A stretch of 64,000 bases of DNA from positions 434,001-498,000 of the forward strand of contig CALLIK010000007.1 in assembly GCA_938009235.1 (NCBI GenBank), given 5' to 3'. Below, piece after piece: positions 33,439 to 42,987 of this stretch. Positions within the stretch are counted from its first letter, which is position 1. Each line of letters begins with the position of its first letter. The notes below the pieces were generated by a model, which saw nothing but the letters and a program-made list of their open reading frames with translations, was not told where the DNA came from and did not search any database. This DNA comes from an uncultured Caulobacterales bacterium (GTDB taxonomy: Bacteria; Pseudomonadota; Alphaproteobacteria; Caulobacterales; Maricaulaceae). The position numbers and the translations under genes are program-made.

Positions 33439-35886
33439 CTAAAACGCTTCTTCCTCAGGCAAGAAAATCTCGCGCTTTCCACCTGGTCCACTTGGGCCGA
33501 TCATGCCTTCTGTTTCCATACGTTCGACGAGGTCTGCTGCGCGGTTATAGCCGATGGAGAGTTTACGTTGCACATAGCTGGTTGAGGCTTTGCGGTCGCG
33601 GGCGACAATGGCCACGGCTTGATCGAAGAGTGATCCGCCCTCTGATCCACCGCCTGCGAGTTTGGCGTCTGTTGGCGCCTCTTCGCGCTCGGTCGTAATA
33701 TCATCGAGATAGCTCGGCGCGCCTTGGGCTTTCATGAAGTTTGCAATACGTTCGACTTCTCCGTCGCTCACGAATGGTCCATGAAGACGTCGCGGGCGAC
33801 CCGTTGCAGAGAACAACATATCGCCATTACCAAGCAGGGCTTCGCCGCCCTGTTCGCCGAGGATCACGCGGCTGTCGATTTTGGACCCAACGCGGAAGCA
33901 AATACGCGCAGGGAAGTTGGCTTTAATTGTACCCGTGATCACATCTGTTGATGGACGTTGGGTGGCCATGATGACGTGAATACCTGCGGCCCGCGCCATT
34001 TGCGCAAGGCGCTGGACTGAACCTTCAATGTCCTTCTTGGCCACCATCATCAGGTCGGCCATCTCGTCGATGATCACGACGATATAAGGCATCGGTTCGA
34101 ATTCTAATTCTTCGGTTTCATATTCAGGTTCGCCCGATTCCTTGTTGTAACCCGTCATTATCGTCTTGGTCATGATCTCGCCAGAGGCTTTGAATTCAGC
34201 GACTTTTTCGTTGAAGCCCGCCATGTTTCGGACGTTCATTTTCGCCATCTTGCGATAGCGGTCTTCCATTTCTCGGACGGTCCATTTTAACGCGACGACG
34301 GCCTTTTTGGGTTCTGTCACAACAGGCGCGAGAAGATGTGGGCAGCCGTCATAGACTGACAGTTCGAGCATTTTCGGGTCGATCATGATGAACTTACATT
34401 GCTCAGGCGTGAGCGTGTACATTAGGGATAGGATCATCGCATTCACGCCAACGGACTTACCAGAGCCCGTTGTACCTGCGACGAGCAAATGCGGCATCTT
34501 CGCGAGGTCAGCCACGAATGGAACGCCGCCAATATCTTCGCCCAAAATAAGCGGCAGGGCGGCGTCGGATTGTGTGAACGCATCAGACGCGAGCATATTC
34601 TGTAACCAGACCATTTCGCGTTTACGGTTAGGTAGCTCCACGCCCATTGCGTTACGGCCCGGGACAACGGCAATACGGGCGGATTGCGCGCTCATATTCC
34701 GCGCGATGTCATCAGAAAGGTTGATGATACGCTGGGACTTTACGCCAGGGGCAGGCTCGAATTCAAACAAGGTGACAACAGGGCCAGGGCTCACGCCGCC
34801 CATGTCTCCGTCGACGCCATAGTCGCCCATGACTTTATGGAGTTGCTCTGACGCGCGGCGCAATGCCCCTTCGTCATGGTTAGTGGAACGTGGCGGTGGT
34901 GATTTGAGTAAATCGAGGCCCGGTAAAACGTAATCGTCTGAACCAGAAAAATCGAAATTAGGTTGCGGAGCATTCTTCTTCTTGGTCGTCCGTTTTTTAG
35001 GCTTGGCTTTGGTTTTTGTCTGTGTGGCCATCGGCGTAATAATTGGCACAACGGCAGGGGCGGGCGCGTATGTGGTTGGTTCAGTTAGCGGTGCGGCGGT
35101 GTCTGGAATATCGCGATAGAGCGGCTCAGCTTGCATCTCCGAGTCCATTGGCTCTTCATACCCACGGCGGAAGAGACGCACGAGCCAGAGGGAGAAGCGG
35201 TCAAACCAAACACGAATATAAGCCCAGACGAGCGTGGCCGCATCGGCGACGTCTAATAGATCCTTGCTGACAACACCCAAATAGAGCGCGAGCATATAGG
35301 CGGCACCTGCAAAGGAGAAAATTGCAATGATGAACCCAGACAATGGAACATTAAATGCGTCCAGCCAGCCTTTGGGCGTTAAATGCAAAATATCGCCTAT
35401 CCATCCACCTAAGCCGCTTGCCATAGGCCAGCTTTGTGGAATTGGAAAAGCGGAGAGTGTCATCGTGCCGAGTAGGACTACGCCGAGGCCAACTCCGAAG
35501 CGTTTCCATTTCATATTGCGGCTACGTGAGCCTACGCGCCCAATAAGACGGCGAATGCCAGAGAGTAAAACGAGTGCCCCTCCAACGAGGCCACCCCACC
35601 CTAGTGTCTGCATGATAATATTGGCGAGACTTGCCCCGCCTGACCCAAGGGGATGACGGCCAATGCCAATACCGGCTGTGTCGCTAGTTGGATCGAAGGG
35701 GTTGTAGGCTAAAATAGAAAGTAGAATGACGCAGCCTATAATGGTCATCAGTACAGCTCTGACCGCGCGCCAAAATGAATTACCTTGCTGCGCTGTGACT
35801 TCTGCCATCATGGCATGAATGTCCTCGGGTGCATATTGATACCCGGCATCATAATCAGCATTGGCGGAAGGCGGTGGCGTCATCAT
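33439..35886 (-). CDS. ftsK: DNA translocase FtsK
   Basis: About 815 residues. The start is at the ATG pair at 35886/35883 (MMTPPPSANADYD), just after CCGAGG; an upstream in-frame codon at 35943 is less likely. FtsK pumps chromosome ends through the division septum and activates XerCD at dif. Four membrane helices lie in the first 190 residues, then a Pro/Thr/Lys-rich linker, the alpha/beta motor (VVTLFEFEPAPGVKSQRI, Walker A VAGTTGSGKSVGVNAMI, Walker B PYIVVIIDEMADLMM) and the winged-helix gamma domain (SYVQRKLSIGYNRAADLVE) that reads KOPS sequences. Divergent from the ubiH-like gene, an arrangement common in alphaproteobacteria. Confidence 0.96.
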   Translation of the reverse strand: MMTPPPSANADYDAGYQYAPEDIHAMMAEVTAQQGNSFWRAVRAVLMTIIGCVILLSILAYNPFDPTSDTAGIGIGRHPLGSGGASLANIIMQTLGWGGLVGGALVLLSGIRRLIGRVGSRSRNMKWKRFGVGLGVVLLGTMTLSAFPIPQSWPMASGLGGWIGDILHLTPKGWLDAFNVPLSGFIIAIFSFAGAAYMLALYLGVVSKDLLDVADAATLVWAYIRVWFDRFSLWLVRLFRRGYEEPMDSEMQAEPLYRDIPDTAAPLTEPTTYAPAPAVVPIITPMATQTKTKAKPKKRTTKKKNAPQPNFDFSGSDDYVLPGLDLLKSPPPRSTNHDEGALRRASEQLHKVMGDYGVDGDMGGVSPGPVVTLFEFEPAPGVKSQRIINLSDDIARNMSAQSARIAVVPGRNAMGVELPNRKREMVWLQNMLASDAFTQSDAALPLILGEDIGGVPFVADLAKMPHLLVAGTTGSGKSVGVNAMILSLMYTLTPEQCKFIMIDPKMLELSVYDGCPHLLAPVVTEPKKAVVALKWTVREMEDRYRKMAKMNVRNMAGFNEKVAEFKASGEIMTKTIMTGYNKESGEPEYETEELEFEPMPYIVVIIDEMADLMMVAKKDIEGSVQRLAQMARAAGIHVIMATQRPSTDVITGTIKANFPARICFRVGSKIDSRVILGEQGGEALLGNGDMLFSATGRPRRLHGPFVSDGEVERIANFMKAQGAPSYLDDITTEREEAPTDAKLAGGGSEGGSLFDQAVAIVARDRKASTSYVQRKLSIGYNRAADLVERMETEGMIGPSGPGGKREIFLPEEEAF

Positions 35887-36004
35887 AACCTCGGACAGGG
35901 TTGAAACTCTTACCAAGATGTAAATAAGAAGGGTGAATGCCAAGTTAAGGCGTGGTCCGATATGCCGCCTTTTCCTCAGCCGTAAGGCGGCCTATGTGAG
36001 GTAT

Positions 36005-37204
36005 ATGGACATGGATTTTGATATTGTAATTATTGGCGCTGGGTTGGTCGGTTTAACGACAGCTTTAGCCTGCGCGGAGAGCGGCGCGACGGTTGCGTTG
36101 CTAGACCGAAAAACGATCTCCGTTGGTGTAGATGGCCGCGCGTCAGCTCTCTCTAGTACCTCACTACGCGTCTTCGAAAATTTGAGTGTTGATCTGCAAG
36201 GGTTAACCCAACCTATTCGGGATATGCTTGTGACCGACGGTGAGCCTAACAGTCCGTGGCGATTGCATTTTGAAACGGGTGATGAAACTGGCGACCTCGG
36301 CGCTTTGATTGAAAACCCGCTGCTGCAGTCAGCTTTAATAGACAAGGTGGATGCCACAGAGGGCCTAACAGTTTTCGCGCCTATTGAGGTGCATGATGTC
36401 AGCCGCAGCCTCCAAGGTGTAAGCGTTTTAATGGATCAGGGAGAGTTAACGACGAGGTTGATCATTGCGGCTGATGGCCGCGAGTCTGTGTTGCGGCGCA
36501 AGGCGGGCATCACCGTACAGCGCTTTGACTATGATGCGGCGTCGTTAGTCACAACCATTGCGCATGATTTGCCGCATGATGGACTGGCGTGGCAGCGGAT
36601 GATTCCAGGCGGCGCTCTCGCCGTTTTACCCCTGCTACCCAATGGTGAACATGTGAACCGTAGTCAGATCGTCTGGTCGGCGCGCGCAGATGGCATTCAA
36701 GCCGCCACTGAGATGGCAGACAAGAGCTTCCTAGGTTTACTGTCTGAAAAAATGGAGGGATATCTAGGCGATATGTCTTTAGCTGCCCCCCGTCACAATT
36801 ATCCGTTGCGATTGCAAATTGCGGATGGGTTTACGAAAATCCGCCTCGCGTTGGTAGGGGACGCCGCGCATGTTATTCATCCGTTGGCAGGACAGGGGCT
36901 TAATCTTGGCATACGCGATGCGGCGGCGATTGCTGAGGGAGTCAAAATGTCTCGGCAAACAGGTCAAGATATTGGTGTTGCAAGCCTTCTAGAATATGAT
37001 CTTTGGCGTAATTCTGATACGCGAGTTTTAGGTTTACTGACGCACGCAATCGCAGAAAGTTCTCGTTTAAATACGGGATTTATTGGCCACACGCGCCGCC
37101 TTGGCCTGAGTTTGACAAATAGATCGGAAAAACTCAAATCCAGCCTTAGAAAGCAAGCTTCGGGCGAGGCGTTAGATCTTCCAAGCCTCATGCGGGCTCG
37201 CTAA
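36005..37204 (+). CDS. UbiH/UbiF/COQ6-family FAD monooxygenase
   Basis: 399 residues from the ATG at 36005; the ATG at 36011 is equally possible and is better spaced from GAGG at 35998-36001. The enzyme hydroxylates a ring position of the ubiquinone precursor using FAD and NAD(P)H. FAD motifs: DFDIVIIGAGLVGLTTALAC (dinucleotide fold), the DG motif LIIAADGRESVLRRKAGI, and GD motif LALVGDAAHVIHPLAGQGLN. The C-terminal helices are usual for the family. Which ring position is used (UbiH, UbiF, UbiI or the broad UbiL/M types) cannot be told from sequence alone. A strong terminator follows. Confidence 0.9.
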   Translation: MDMDFDIVIIGAGLVGLTTALACAESGATVALLDRKTISVGVDGRASALSSTSLRVFENLSVDLQGLTQPIRDMLVTDGEPNSPWRLHFETGDETGDLGALIENPLLQSALIDKVDATEGLTVFAPIEVHDVSRSLQGVSVLMDQGELTTRLIIAADGRESVLRRKAGITVQRFDYDAASLVTTIAHDLPHDGLAWQRMIPGGALAVLPLLPNGEHVNRSQIVWSARADGIQAATEMADKSFLGLLSEKMEGYLGDMSLAAPRHNYPLRLQIADGFTKIRLALVGDAAHVIHPLAGQGLNLGIRDAAAIAEGVKMSRQTGQDIGVASLLEYDLWRNSDTRVLGLLTHAIAESSRLNTGFIGHTRRLGLSLTNRSEKLKSSLRKQASGEALDLPSLMRAR

Positions 37205-37293
37205 AAAACTGTTCATATTATATTCAAGATGAGGGTTCTACCGCTTTGGTCAAAGAGATCAGTACCGGACAAACTGCGCCCCGTTTCGGTATT

Positions 37294-37335
37294 GTAGCCC
37301 TGTCCTGCGCTTGCGCGGGTCAGGGTGCTACTTTT
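37294..37335 (+). terminator. Intrinsic terminator of the ubiH-like gene
   Basis: GTAGC-CCTG-TCC-TGCGC-TT-GCGCG-GG-CAGG-GCTAC folds into one long interrupted stem followed by TTTT. It reaches the last base of the recF stop codon, so the two convergent genes share this region. Confidence 0.8.
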
Positions 37336-38480
37336 CACGTAGATTGATGATCGAGCGCGCTATTTTCTAAGACTCCAGCGGCCACACTCAAAAACTGCGC
37401 GCGTGATCCGAAATCTGCAAAGAGTGACTTATCTGTTCCCGTCATAAAGACTTGAAGATTTAGGTCGATGAGCTCTTCGGCTAGCGCTGCGCGGCGGTCA
37501 GAATCTAAATGAGCAGCCACTTCATCCAGTAATAAGATTGGCGCCTTCTCTTGAAGCGCGCGCGCTTGGGCCAAAATTAATCCAATCAAGAGAGCCTTCT
37601 GCTCACCCGTAGAACACAGTCCCGCGGGCATAGATTTAGCCGCATGTGTGACGTGCAATTCGGTGCGGTGCGGTCCCGACAGTGTACGTCCCGCCCGTAA
37701 GTCTTGTGAGCGTTGCTCGGTGAGATCTATCCGATAGGCCTCCGCAACATCCGCAAGGTTGGCTCCGTCCCGAAATTGGTTCTCTAGTGTACCATCTAAC
37801 CCAATGAGGGATTGCGGAAATACGGTTTCCCGCGCGGAGACTTCTATCTGTAAGCTGGCAACCGTAAGACTACGGGCTTGGGCTACCATCGCGCCAAAAT
37901 TTGACAAATCTGCTTCTATGGCCTCATACCAAGCGCGGTCAGTGACGCCTTCTGAGAGAAGTCGGTTGCGTTCAGTTCGGGCTTTCTCAAACCGAATAGC
38001 GTTAGAGCCGTGATCGGGTTTAAAGGCGAGCGCGTAACGGTCTATGAATTTACGGCGGTCTAACGCGGGTCCTGTGAAGAGGCGATCCTGTGCAGGCGTT
38101 AGCCACAGCAGTGAAAGACGTCTGGCAAGTTCAGGTCCCGTCGCAGGACGTCCGTCGATTTTCAGGTGTCGCCTCCGGGGGTTCTCTGGCACTTGGCCAA
38201 TGGAAATCCGCGTGGGGTCACCCTCATTTTCAGGGTCTTCGTGAAGGTGAGCATTTATGCCCCAAGCAGGCTGTGTCGCCCCGTCCGCGACCCGCGCTAA
38301 AGTTCCAGCGGCAGCGCGGCGCAAACCTCGCCCAGGTGAGAGCAAGGAAATAGCCTCAAGAAGATTGGTTTTACCTGCGCCGTTAGGCCCAAAAAGCGCG
38401 ACAACACCCGGCTCAAACACTGCGTCCAGCGCAGAATAAGAGCGAAAATCTATTAGGCGCAGGGACGCAATGGACGGCAC
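37335..38480 (-). CDS. recF: DNA replication and repair protein RecF
   Basis: 381 residues from a GTG start 15 bases after dnaN. RecF is an SMC-like ABC ATPase that loads RecA at gapped DNA with RecO and RecR. Motifs: ASLRLIDFRSYSALDAVFEP, Walker A LFGPNGAGKTNLLEAISLLS near residue 31, the QDRLFTGPALDRRKFIDRY block, ABC signature CSTGEQKALLIGLILAQA, and Walker B APILLLDEVAAHLDSDRR. Length and order match alphaproteobacterial RecF. It is the second gene of the dnaN-recF operon; gyrB, often next, is not in the window. Confidence 0.97.
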   Translation of the reverse strand: MPSIASLRLIDFRSYSALDAVFEPGVVALFGPNGAGKTNLLEAISLLSPGRGLRRAAAGTLARVADGATQPAWGINAHLHEDPENEGDPTRISIGQVPENPRRRHLKIDGRPATGPELARRLSLLWLTPAQDRLFTGPALDRRKFIDRYALAFKPDHGSNAIRFEKARTERNRLLSEGVTDRAWYEAIEADLSNFGAMVAQARSLTVASLQIEVSARETVFPQSLIGLDGTLENQFRDGANLADVAEAYRIDLTEQRSQDLRAGRTLSGPHRTELHVTHAAKSMPAGLCSTGEQKALLIGLILAQARALQEKAPILLLDEVAAHLDSDRRAALAEELIDLNLQVFMTGTDKSLFADFGSRAQFLSVAAGVLENSALDHQST

Positions 38481-38495
38481 GTAAGCTTAGCGTAT

Positions 38496-39599
38496 CTAAA
38501 CGCGAAGCGGCATCAACACGAAGAGCGCATGTTCGTCTTCGCTATCTTTGACGAGTGCAGGTGAGGCTGGGCTCTCTAAGAAGAATGTCGCATCACGGCC
38601 TTCGATTTGGCCCGTGACGTCCAAGAGGTATTTCGCGTTAAAGCCGATTTCGAGAGGCTCATCAGCGTAATCAACAGGCAAGTCTTCATTCGCATTACCG
38701 CTTTCAGGATTGTTCACGGTCAGCGAGACATTGTGTTCAGTCAGGCTCATTTTGACAGAGCGAGACTTCTCAGCAGAAATTGTTGCAACACGGTCAACAG
38801 CGCCTGCGAAGACTTTGTTGTCGATGGTGAGCTCTTTGGTGTTCCCCTTAGGAATCACGCGCTCATAATCTGGGAATGTTCCGTCAATCAATTTGGATGT
38901 CATAACAGCATGGCCGACGCGGAACCGAATTTTGGCTTCGCTAACACTGACATGAAGGTCGCCGTCGACGCCATCAATGAGGCGGCGAATTTCTGCGACT
39001 GTTTTACGCGGGATGATGACGCCGGGCATGTCTTCTGCACCTTTGGGCGCAGGACATTCAGCTAGGGCTAAGCGATGACCGTCTGTTGCGACTGCGCGTA
39101 ATTTGCCATCGTGACCATGCATATAAATGCCGTTGAGGTAATAGCGTGTTTCTTCAGTTGAGATCGCGAATTTTGTCTTGTCGATCAGGCGGGACCACGC
39201 TTTTGCAGCAATTGAAAACTCGTGCGTGAAGCCATCTGCTGTCATCTTCGGGAAATCGCCCGATGGTAACAGCGGTAATGTGAAATGTGAGCGGCCTGCA
39301 TCAACATCCAAGCGGTCATCTGAATTGATTTGCAACACGACTTGCGAGCCGTCTGGCAGCTTACGCGCGATATCATAAAGCGTATGCGCAGGCGCTGTGA
39401 CTTGTCCGGGAGCAGATACATCAGCATCTGTCGACTCTGAGACTTCGATGTCCAGATCCGTTGCGACCAATGAGAGTTTGCCGTCTTCGGCGCTCATCAG
39501 GACATTGGATAAAATCGGAATAGTATTCCGACGTTCAACGACATTCTGTACATGGCCCAGCGCTTTTAAAAGCGCGTTGCGTTCGATGGACAGTCTCAT
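38496..39599 (-). CDS. dnaN: DNA polymerase III beta subunit (sliding clamp)
   Basis: 367 residues from the ATG at 39599 (MRLSIERNALLKALGHVQ), preceded by an AAGG seven bases away; an upstream in-frame start would add eleven residues absent from the family. The clamp is a dimeric ring that tethers polymerases to DNA. Three repeated clamp domains are visible, with VVERRNTIPILSNVLM in the first, RETRYYLN-like EETRYYLNGIYMH in the second, and the C-terminal ALFVLMPLRV typical of DnaN (M-P-x-R). Overlap-free operon with recF. Confidence 0.98.
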   Translation of the reverse strand: MRLSIERNALLKALGHVQNVVERRNTIPILSNVLMSAEDGKLSLVATDLDIEVSESTDADVSAPGQVTAPAHTLYDIARKLPDGSQVVLQINSDDRLDVDAGRSHFTLPLLPSGDFPKMTADGFTHEFSIAAKAWSRLIDKTKFAISTEETRYYLNGIYMHGHDGKLRAVATDGHRLALAECPAPKGAEDMPGVIIPRKTVAEIRRLIDGVDGDLHVSVSEAKIRFRVGHAVMTSKLIDGTFPDYERVIPKGNTKELTIDNKVFAGAVDRVATISAEKSRSVKMSLTEHNVSLTVNNPESGNANEDLPVDYADEPLEIGFNAKYLLDVTGQIEGRDATFFLESPASPALVKDSEDEHALFVLMPLRV

Positions 39600-39671
39600 G
39601 ACAAACCTTGCGAAAGAAAAATTTAGGATCAATCATACCGCAACCAACGGGCATGTGAAGGCTTGGAATAG

Positions 39672-39703
39672 CAAAAAACCCGCCCTGCGAGGCTGGACGG
39701 GTC
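39672..39703 (-). terminator. Intrinsic terminator of secB
   Basis: On the minus strand, ACCCGTCC and GGGCGGGT pair around a nine-base loop and TTTTTTGC follows. It lies about 26 bases after the secB stop and precedes the dnaN promoter region. Confidence 0.85.
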
Positions 39704-39728
39704 TTAAAACTGGGTATTAAAGCGAAGT

Positions 39729-40271
39729 CTAGTTCACGCCGACGTCTTGAGCACGGCGCATCATTTCATCGCGGAACATCGCAGTGAAATCAGGTGGGTC
39801 GAGCAAGATTGGTGGGAAGCCACCATTTTGCGTCATCGAGGCCATGATCTGACGGGCAAATGGGAAGAGCAAACGCGGACATTCGATCATGATGAGGGGT
39901 TGTACTTCTTCGATGCCAACGCCTTGGAATGCGAAAAGTCCCGCATATTCTAGCTCTGCTATGAAGGCGACGTCATTCTCGCGGCGACCTTCAGCTCTTA
40001 GAATAAGTGTGACCTCGACTGAATCATCATCGAGCATTTGCCGTCCGATTTCAATGTTCACACCAATTTGAGGCGCAGGCAGGCCAGAGCGTAAACTGTT
40101 AGGCGCGCCTGGGTTTTCGAAGCTTTGGTCTTTCGTATACTGTGCTAATACGGACAACATAGGCCCTTGTGGTGCGTCTTGGGCTTCCTGTGTAGGTGCG
40201 CCTTCGATAGACAAAGTGTCTTCTGCTGGTTTTTCTTCGCCTTTTTTAGGCTTTTTTGGCTTCTTTGCCAT
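39729..40271 (-). CDS. secB: Protein-export chaperone SecB
   Basis: 180 residues. SecB is a tetrameric cytoplasmic chaperone that holds preproteins unfolded and delivers them to SecA. After a Lys/Pro/Glu-rich N-terminal extension of about 35 residues, the core follows: LAQYTKDQSFENPGAPNSL, VEVTLILRAEGRRENDVAFI, ELEYAGLFAFQGV and CPRLLFPFARQIMASMTQNG, then GFPPILLDPPDFTAMF. These are strictly conserved SecB features. It is divergent from the Tim44-like gene, the usual alphaproteobacterial arrangement. Confidence 0.97.
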   Translation of the reverse strand: MAKKPKKPKKGEEKPAEDTLSIEGAPTQEAQDAPQGPMLSVLAQYTKDQSFENPGAPNSLRSGLPAPQIGVNIEIGRQMLDDDSVEVTLILRAEGRRENDVAFIAELEYAGLFAFQGVGIEEVQPLIMIECPRLLFPFARQIMASMTQNGGFPPILLDPPDFTAMFRDEMMRRAQDVGVN

Positions 40272-40381
40272 AATGCTATTCCTTGAAACGGGTTGCGACG
40301 CACCTTAGCTATCATTGAGAGTCACTCAAGCGGTCAGTTAGACCGTATATAGGCTAGCAAACTGCAATAAAAAGGTCTTCG

Positions 40382-41047
40382 ATGTTTGACGTTATGATTT
40401 ATGCCGCTTTGGCCACGATTGTTGTGGTGGTTTTTTACTCTATTTTGGGAAAACAGACCGGTTTCGGTGGTGTTCCCGAAGAAAAGGTCGATCCTACTAA
40501 ATTTGGTATGGAGGGTCCTAAGACTAAACTTGAGCCTGAAACCAACCCAGACATTGATCGTTTGGGCTTGTCGGGCATCACGCGCCTCGATCCCTCTTTT
40601 TCCATTGCGCATTTTATTAACGGGGCCACTGCGGCCTATTCAATGATCTTAGAAGCCTATGCGAGCGGTGACCGCGACCTGTTAAAGACCCTGCTAACAA
40701 CCGATACATACGCCATTTACGATCAAGCCATCACGGCAAGAGAGGCCGCCGATCAAACGCAAGTCACCGATTTAGGTCGTCTACGTAAGGCTTCGATCAA
40801 GGGGGCGCGCACAGAAAATTCTGTTGGCTTCATTCAAGTTCTATATGAAGCGGACTTGACCTCTGCCTTGATGGACAGTGATGGCGCTGTTGTTATGGGT
40901 GATCCTGATGTTTTGTCTTCTGTGTCAGAAGTCTGGGAATATAAGCGCGACCTAAAGGGTAGCGATATGAATTGGCGTTTGGCCGCGGTTGAGCCAAGTG
41001 AAGGCGATACACTTGAAGCAGATCCATCCCCTGACACAACCGTTTAG
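40382..41047 (+). CDS. Tim44-domain membrane-anchored protein (TimA-like)
   Basis: 221 residues. An N-terminal membrane helix (MIYAALATIVVVVFYSILG) is followed by a charged linker and a Tim44 domain from about residue 70 (FSIAHFINGATAAYSMILEA, YASGDRDLLKTLLT, VSEVWEYKRDLKGSDMNWRL). In mitochondria Tim44 recruits Hsp70 to the import channel; the alphaproteobacterial TimA is its ancestor-like homologue. It sits in the conserved secB/tim44/mltA/smr block and just before mltA, from which it is separated by nine bases. Confidence 0.9.
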   Translation: MFDVMIYAALATIVVVVFYSILGKQTGFGGVPEEKVDPTKFGMEGPKTKLEPETNPDIDRLGLSGITRLDPSFSIAHFINGATAAYSMILEAYASGDRDLLKTLLTTDTYAIYDQAITAREAADQTQVTDLGRLRKASIKGARTENSVGFIQVLYEADLTSALMDSDGAVVMGDPDVLSSVSEVWEYKRDLKGSDMNWRLAAVEPSEGDTLEADPSPDTTV

Positions 41048-41056
41048 CCCAAGCGC

Positions 41057-42304
41057 ATGACGTCTCGTTTTTATAAATTTGGCCTCGTATCCCTTTTAGG
41101 TTTCACGACGTCTTGTGTGACTGTACCAGACACGCCGAATTTCCCGACGCCTGACGTTGAAAATCCAGGCGTAATTGCAGTCGCAGAACCTCTGCCAACG
41201 CCGCCATCCGCGCCCGTGATTAAGACACCGCCTGCGCCGCCGAGTGAGGCCCCGCCTGTGCCTGTTATTGAGGCACCCTCACCGTCGGGCTTTAACGCAT
41301 TAGCGCATTGGTCGACACACGACCCAAGCCCTGCTTTAAACGCCTTTGTACGGGGCTGCGCAACGTGGACGAATGTTGATCCATCAGCGCAACTGAACCC
41401 AAATTTACCACAATACGGAAGCTATGAGGATTGGCGAAGTACCTGTCAGTCCGCAAGTGTTCTACAGTCCGTTGACCCACAAGCTGCCGACATTCGACGG
41501 TTTTTCGAAAGCTGGTTTACGCCCGTTACGCTCACAATACCTAGCGCGACTGAAGGGCTCCTGACGGGATATTATGAGCCAGAAGTTGACGTTCGCGTGA
41601 TTCCAGACGTCACCTATTCTGAACCTATTCTCGCAAAACCTGCGTCGGCTGCCACTCTTGCTCTGCCGCGATCTGACGTGAGTGCACAAACAAGTCGAGT
41701 GATTGCTTATGGGCGGCCGATCGATGTGTTCTTTCTCCAAATTCAGGGCTCGGGTCGTTTGAAATATAGCGATGGGCGTATTTTACGCGCGGCCTATGCT
41801 GGGAATAATGGGAAGCCCTATCGCTCTATCGGAGGGGTTTTGATTCAACGCGGAGAGTTGACCAGAGAACAAGCCTCGAAACAATCCATCGAAGATTGGA
41901 TGGCGCGCAATGGCCCTCAGGCGGCGCGTGATTTGATGAATGAAAATTCGCGATATATCTATTTCACTGAACAAGCCATCCGCTCAGGTGAAGGCCCGCA
42001 AGGCGCTATGCGTGTGCCTTTGACGGGGATGGGCGCGATAGCCGTTGATCCGCGCTATCATCCCTATGGGAGTCTTTACTGGCTAGAGACAACACTTCCG
42101 ACATATGGCGGGGATTACCGCGGGACGCCTACGGGAGTATTGGTTACAGCTCAAGATACTGGTAGTGCCATAAAAGGCGCATTGCGGGCGGATCTATTTT
42201 TTGGCTCTGGTGATGCGGCAGGACATTTGGCAGGTGTGCAAAAGCACAGCGTGAAATGGACCGTTTTATTGCCAACGGCTCTGGCGGCGCGTCAGGCGCG
42301 ATGA
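41057..42304 (+). CDS. mltA: Membrane-bound lytic murein transglycosylase A
   Basis: 415 residues. MltA cleaves the peptidoglycan glycan backbone to 1,6-anhydromuropeptides. A lipoprotein signal ends with TTSC; a Pro/Ala-rich linker follows. The MltA barrel begins near residue 120 (GLLTGYYEPEVDVRVIPD). The 3D domain at the end carries catalytic and conserved Asp residues: VDPRYHPYGSLYWLETTLP and TAQDTGSAIKGALRADLFFG with GDAAG. It is placed in the outer membrane facing the murein. Its stop overlaps the Smr gene start (ATGA). Confidence 0.95.
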   Translation: MTSRFYKFGLVSLLGFTTSCVTVPDTPNFPTPDVENPGVIAVAEPLPTPPSAPVIKTPPAPPSEAPPVPVIEAPSPSGFNALAHWSTHDPSPALNAFVRGCATWTNVDPSAQLNPNLPQYGSYEDWRSTCQSASVLQSVDPQAADIRRFFESWFTPVTLTIPSATEGLLTGYYEPEVDVRVIPDVTYSEPILAKPASAATLALPRSDVSAQTSRVIAYGRPIDVFFLQIQGSGRLKYSDGRILRAAYAGNNGKPYRSIGGVLIQRGELTREQASKQSIEDWMARNGPQAARDLMNENSRYIYFTEQAIRSGEGPQGAMRVPLTGMGAIAVDPRYHPYGSLYWLETTLPTYGGDYRGTPTGVLVTAQDTGSAIKGALRADLFFGSGDAAGHLAGVQKHSVKWTVLLPTALAARQAR

Positions 42305-42795
42305 CCAATCGCCCTCTCAAACCGGGCGAGACAAAAATCTGGGGCCATGTTGCCCGCACGATTAGTCCACGCCGTAAGCCTAGAGGGAAGGGCAGCGCTA
42401 AGCCTTTGCCAACCCGAGAAGACTTCGCGAATATGCTACGTCTTCCTGCGCAAATCGCGCCTGCGTCTAAGCCACTCCCGCAAACGCTAGATGTAAATCA
42501 AGACAAGCGTGTGCGCCGTGGCCGTGTGGAGATTGATACAAAAATTGACTTGCATGATTTGACTCAAATGACTGCGAAACCCGCATTACACAAAGCCATC
42601 ATTCGTGCGTCGAACCGAAATAAAAGATGCCTCTTGGTGGTCACAGGTAAAGGACTTCGGGGTGATGGAATCTTGCGTCGAAACTTCCCTATGTGGATCG
42701 CAGACCCAGCGGTGCGACCTCTCGTTGCCAGTTATGCGCCTGCCCACATTCGTCATGGCGGTTCGGGTGCTTGGTATGTTTTCTTAAAGCGATAG
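42301..42795 (+). CDS. Smr-domain protein
   Basis: 164 residues from the ATG at 42301, which overlaps the mltA stop. An N-terminal basic region of about 70 residues precedes the Smr domain (KIDLHDLTQMTAKPALHKAI, CLLVVTGKGLRGDGILRRNF, then YAPAHIRHGGSGAWYVFLKR). The LDLHG-type motif appears as IDLHDLT and the loop TGKG is kept. Smr domains, related to the MutS2 C-terminus, bind or nick DNA or cut RNA (as in ribosome rescue by SmrB). This stand-alone form is constant in the alphaproteobacterial secB region; its role is not proved. Confidence 0.9.
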   Translation: MTNRPLKPGETKIWGHVARTISPRRKPRGKGSAKPLPTREDFANMLRLPAQIAPASKPLPQTLDVNQDKRVRRGRVEIDTKIDLHDLTQMTAKPALHKAIIRASNRNKRCLLVVTGKGLRGDGILRRNFPMWIADPAVRPLVASYAPAHIRHGGSGAWYVFLKR

Positions 42796-42874
42796 ATAAA
42801 ACCCCACTCACGCAAGGGGGCACGTGGGCAGGGTTTCGTTAAAAATTGACTTCAAATATCAATTCTAATTATTT

Positions 42875-42912
42875 GCCGCTGCGATAACCAGGGAATGAAT
42901 TATCGCAACGGC
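42875..42912. terminator. Hairpin between smr and hslU
   Basis: GCCGCTGCGATAA pairs with TTATCGCAACGGC around a twelve-base loop, one mismatch. It lies between the convergent genes smr and hslU and could end both transcripts, but neither side has a clear U-run. Confidence 0.45.
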
Positions 42913-42987
42913 CTGAAACCTTAAAACCATGACCTGACCACACGTTCAATTAACAGAATATCACAGGTGCGAGAGCGCGGTGTGAGA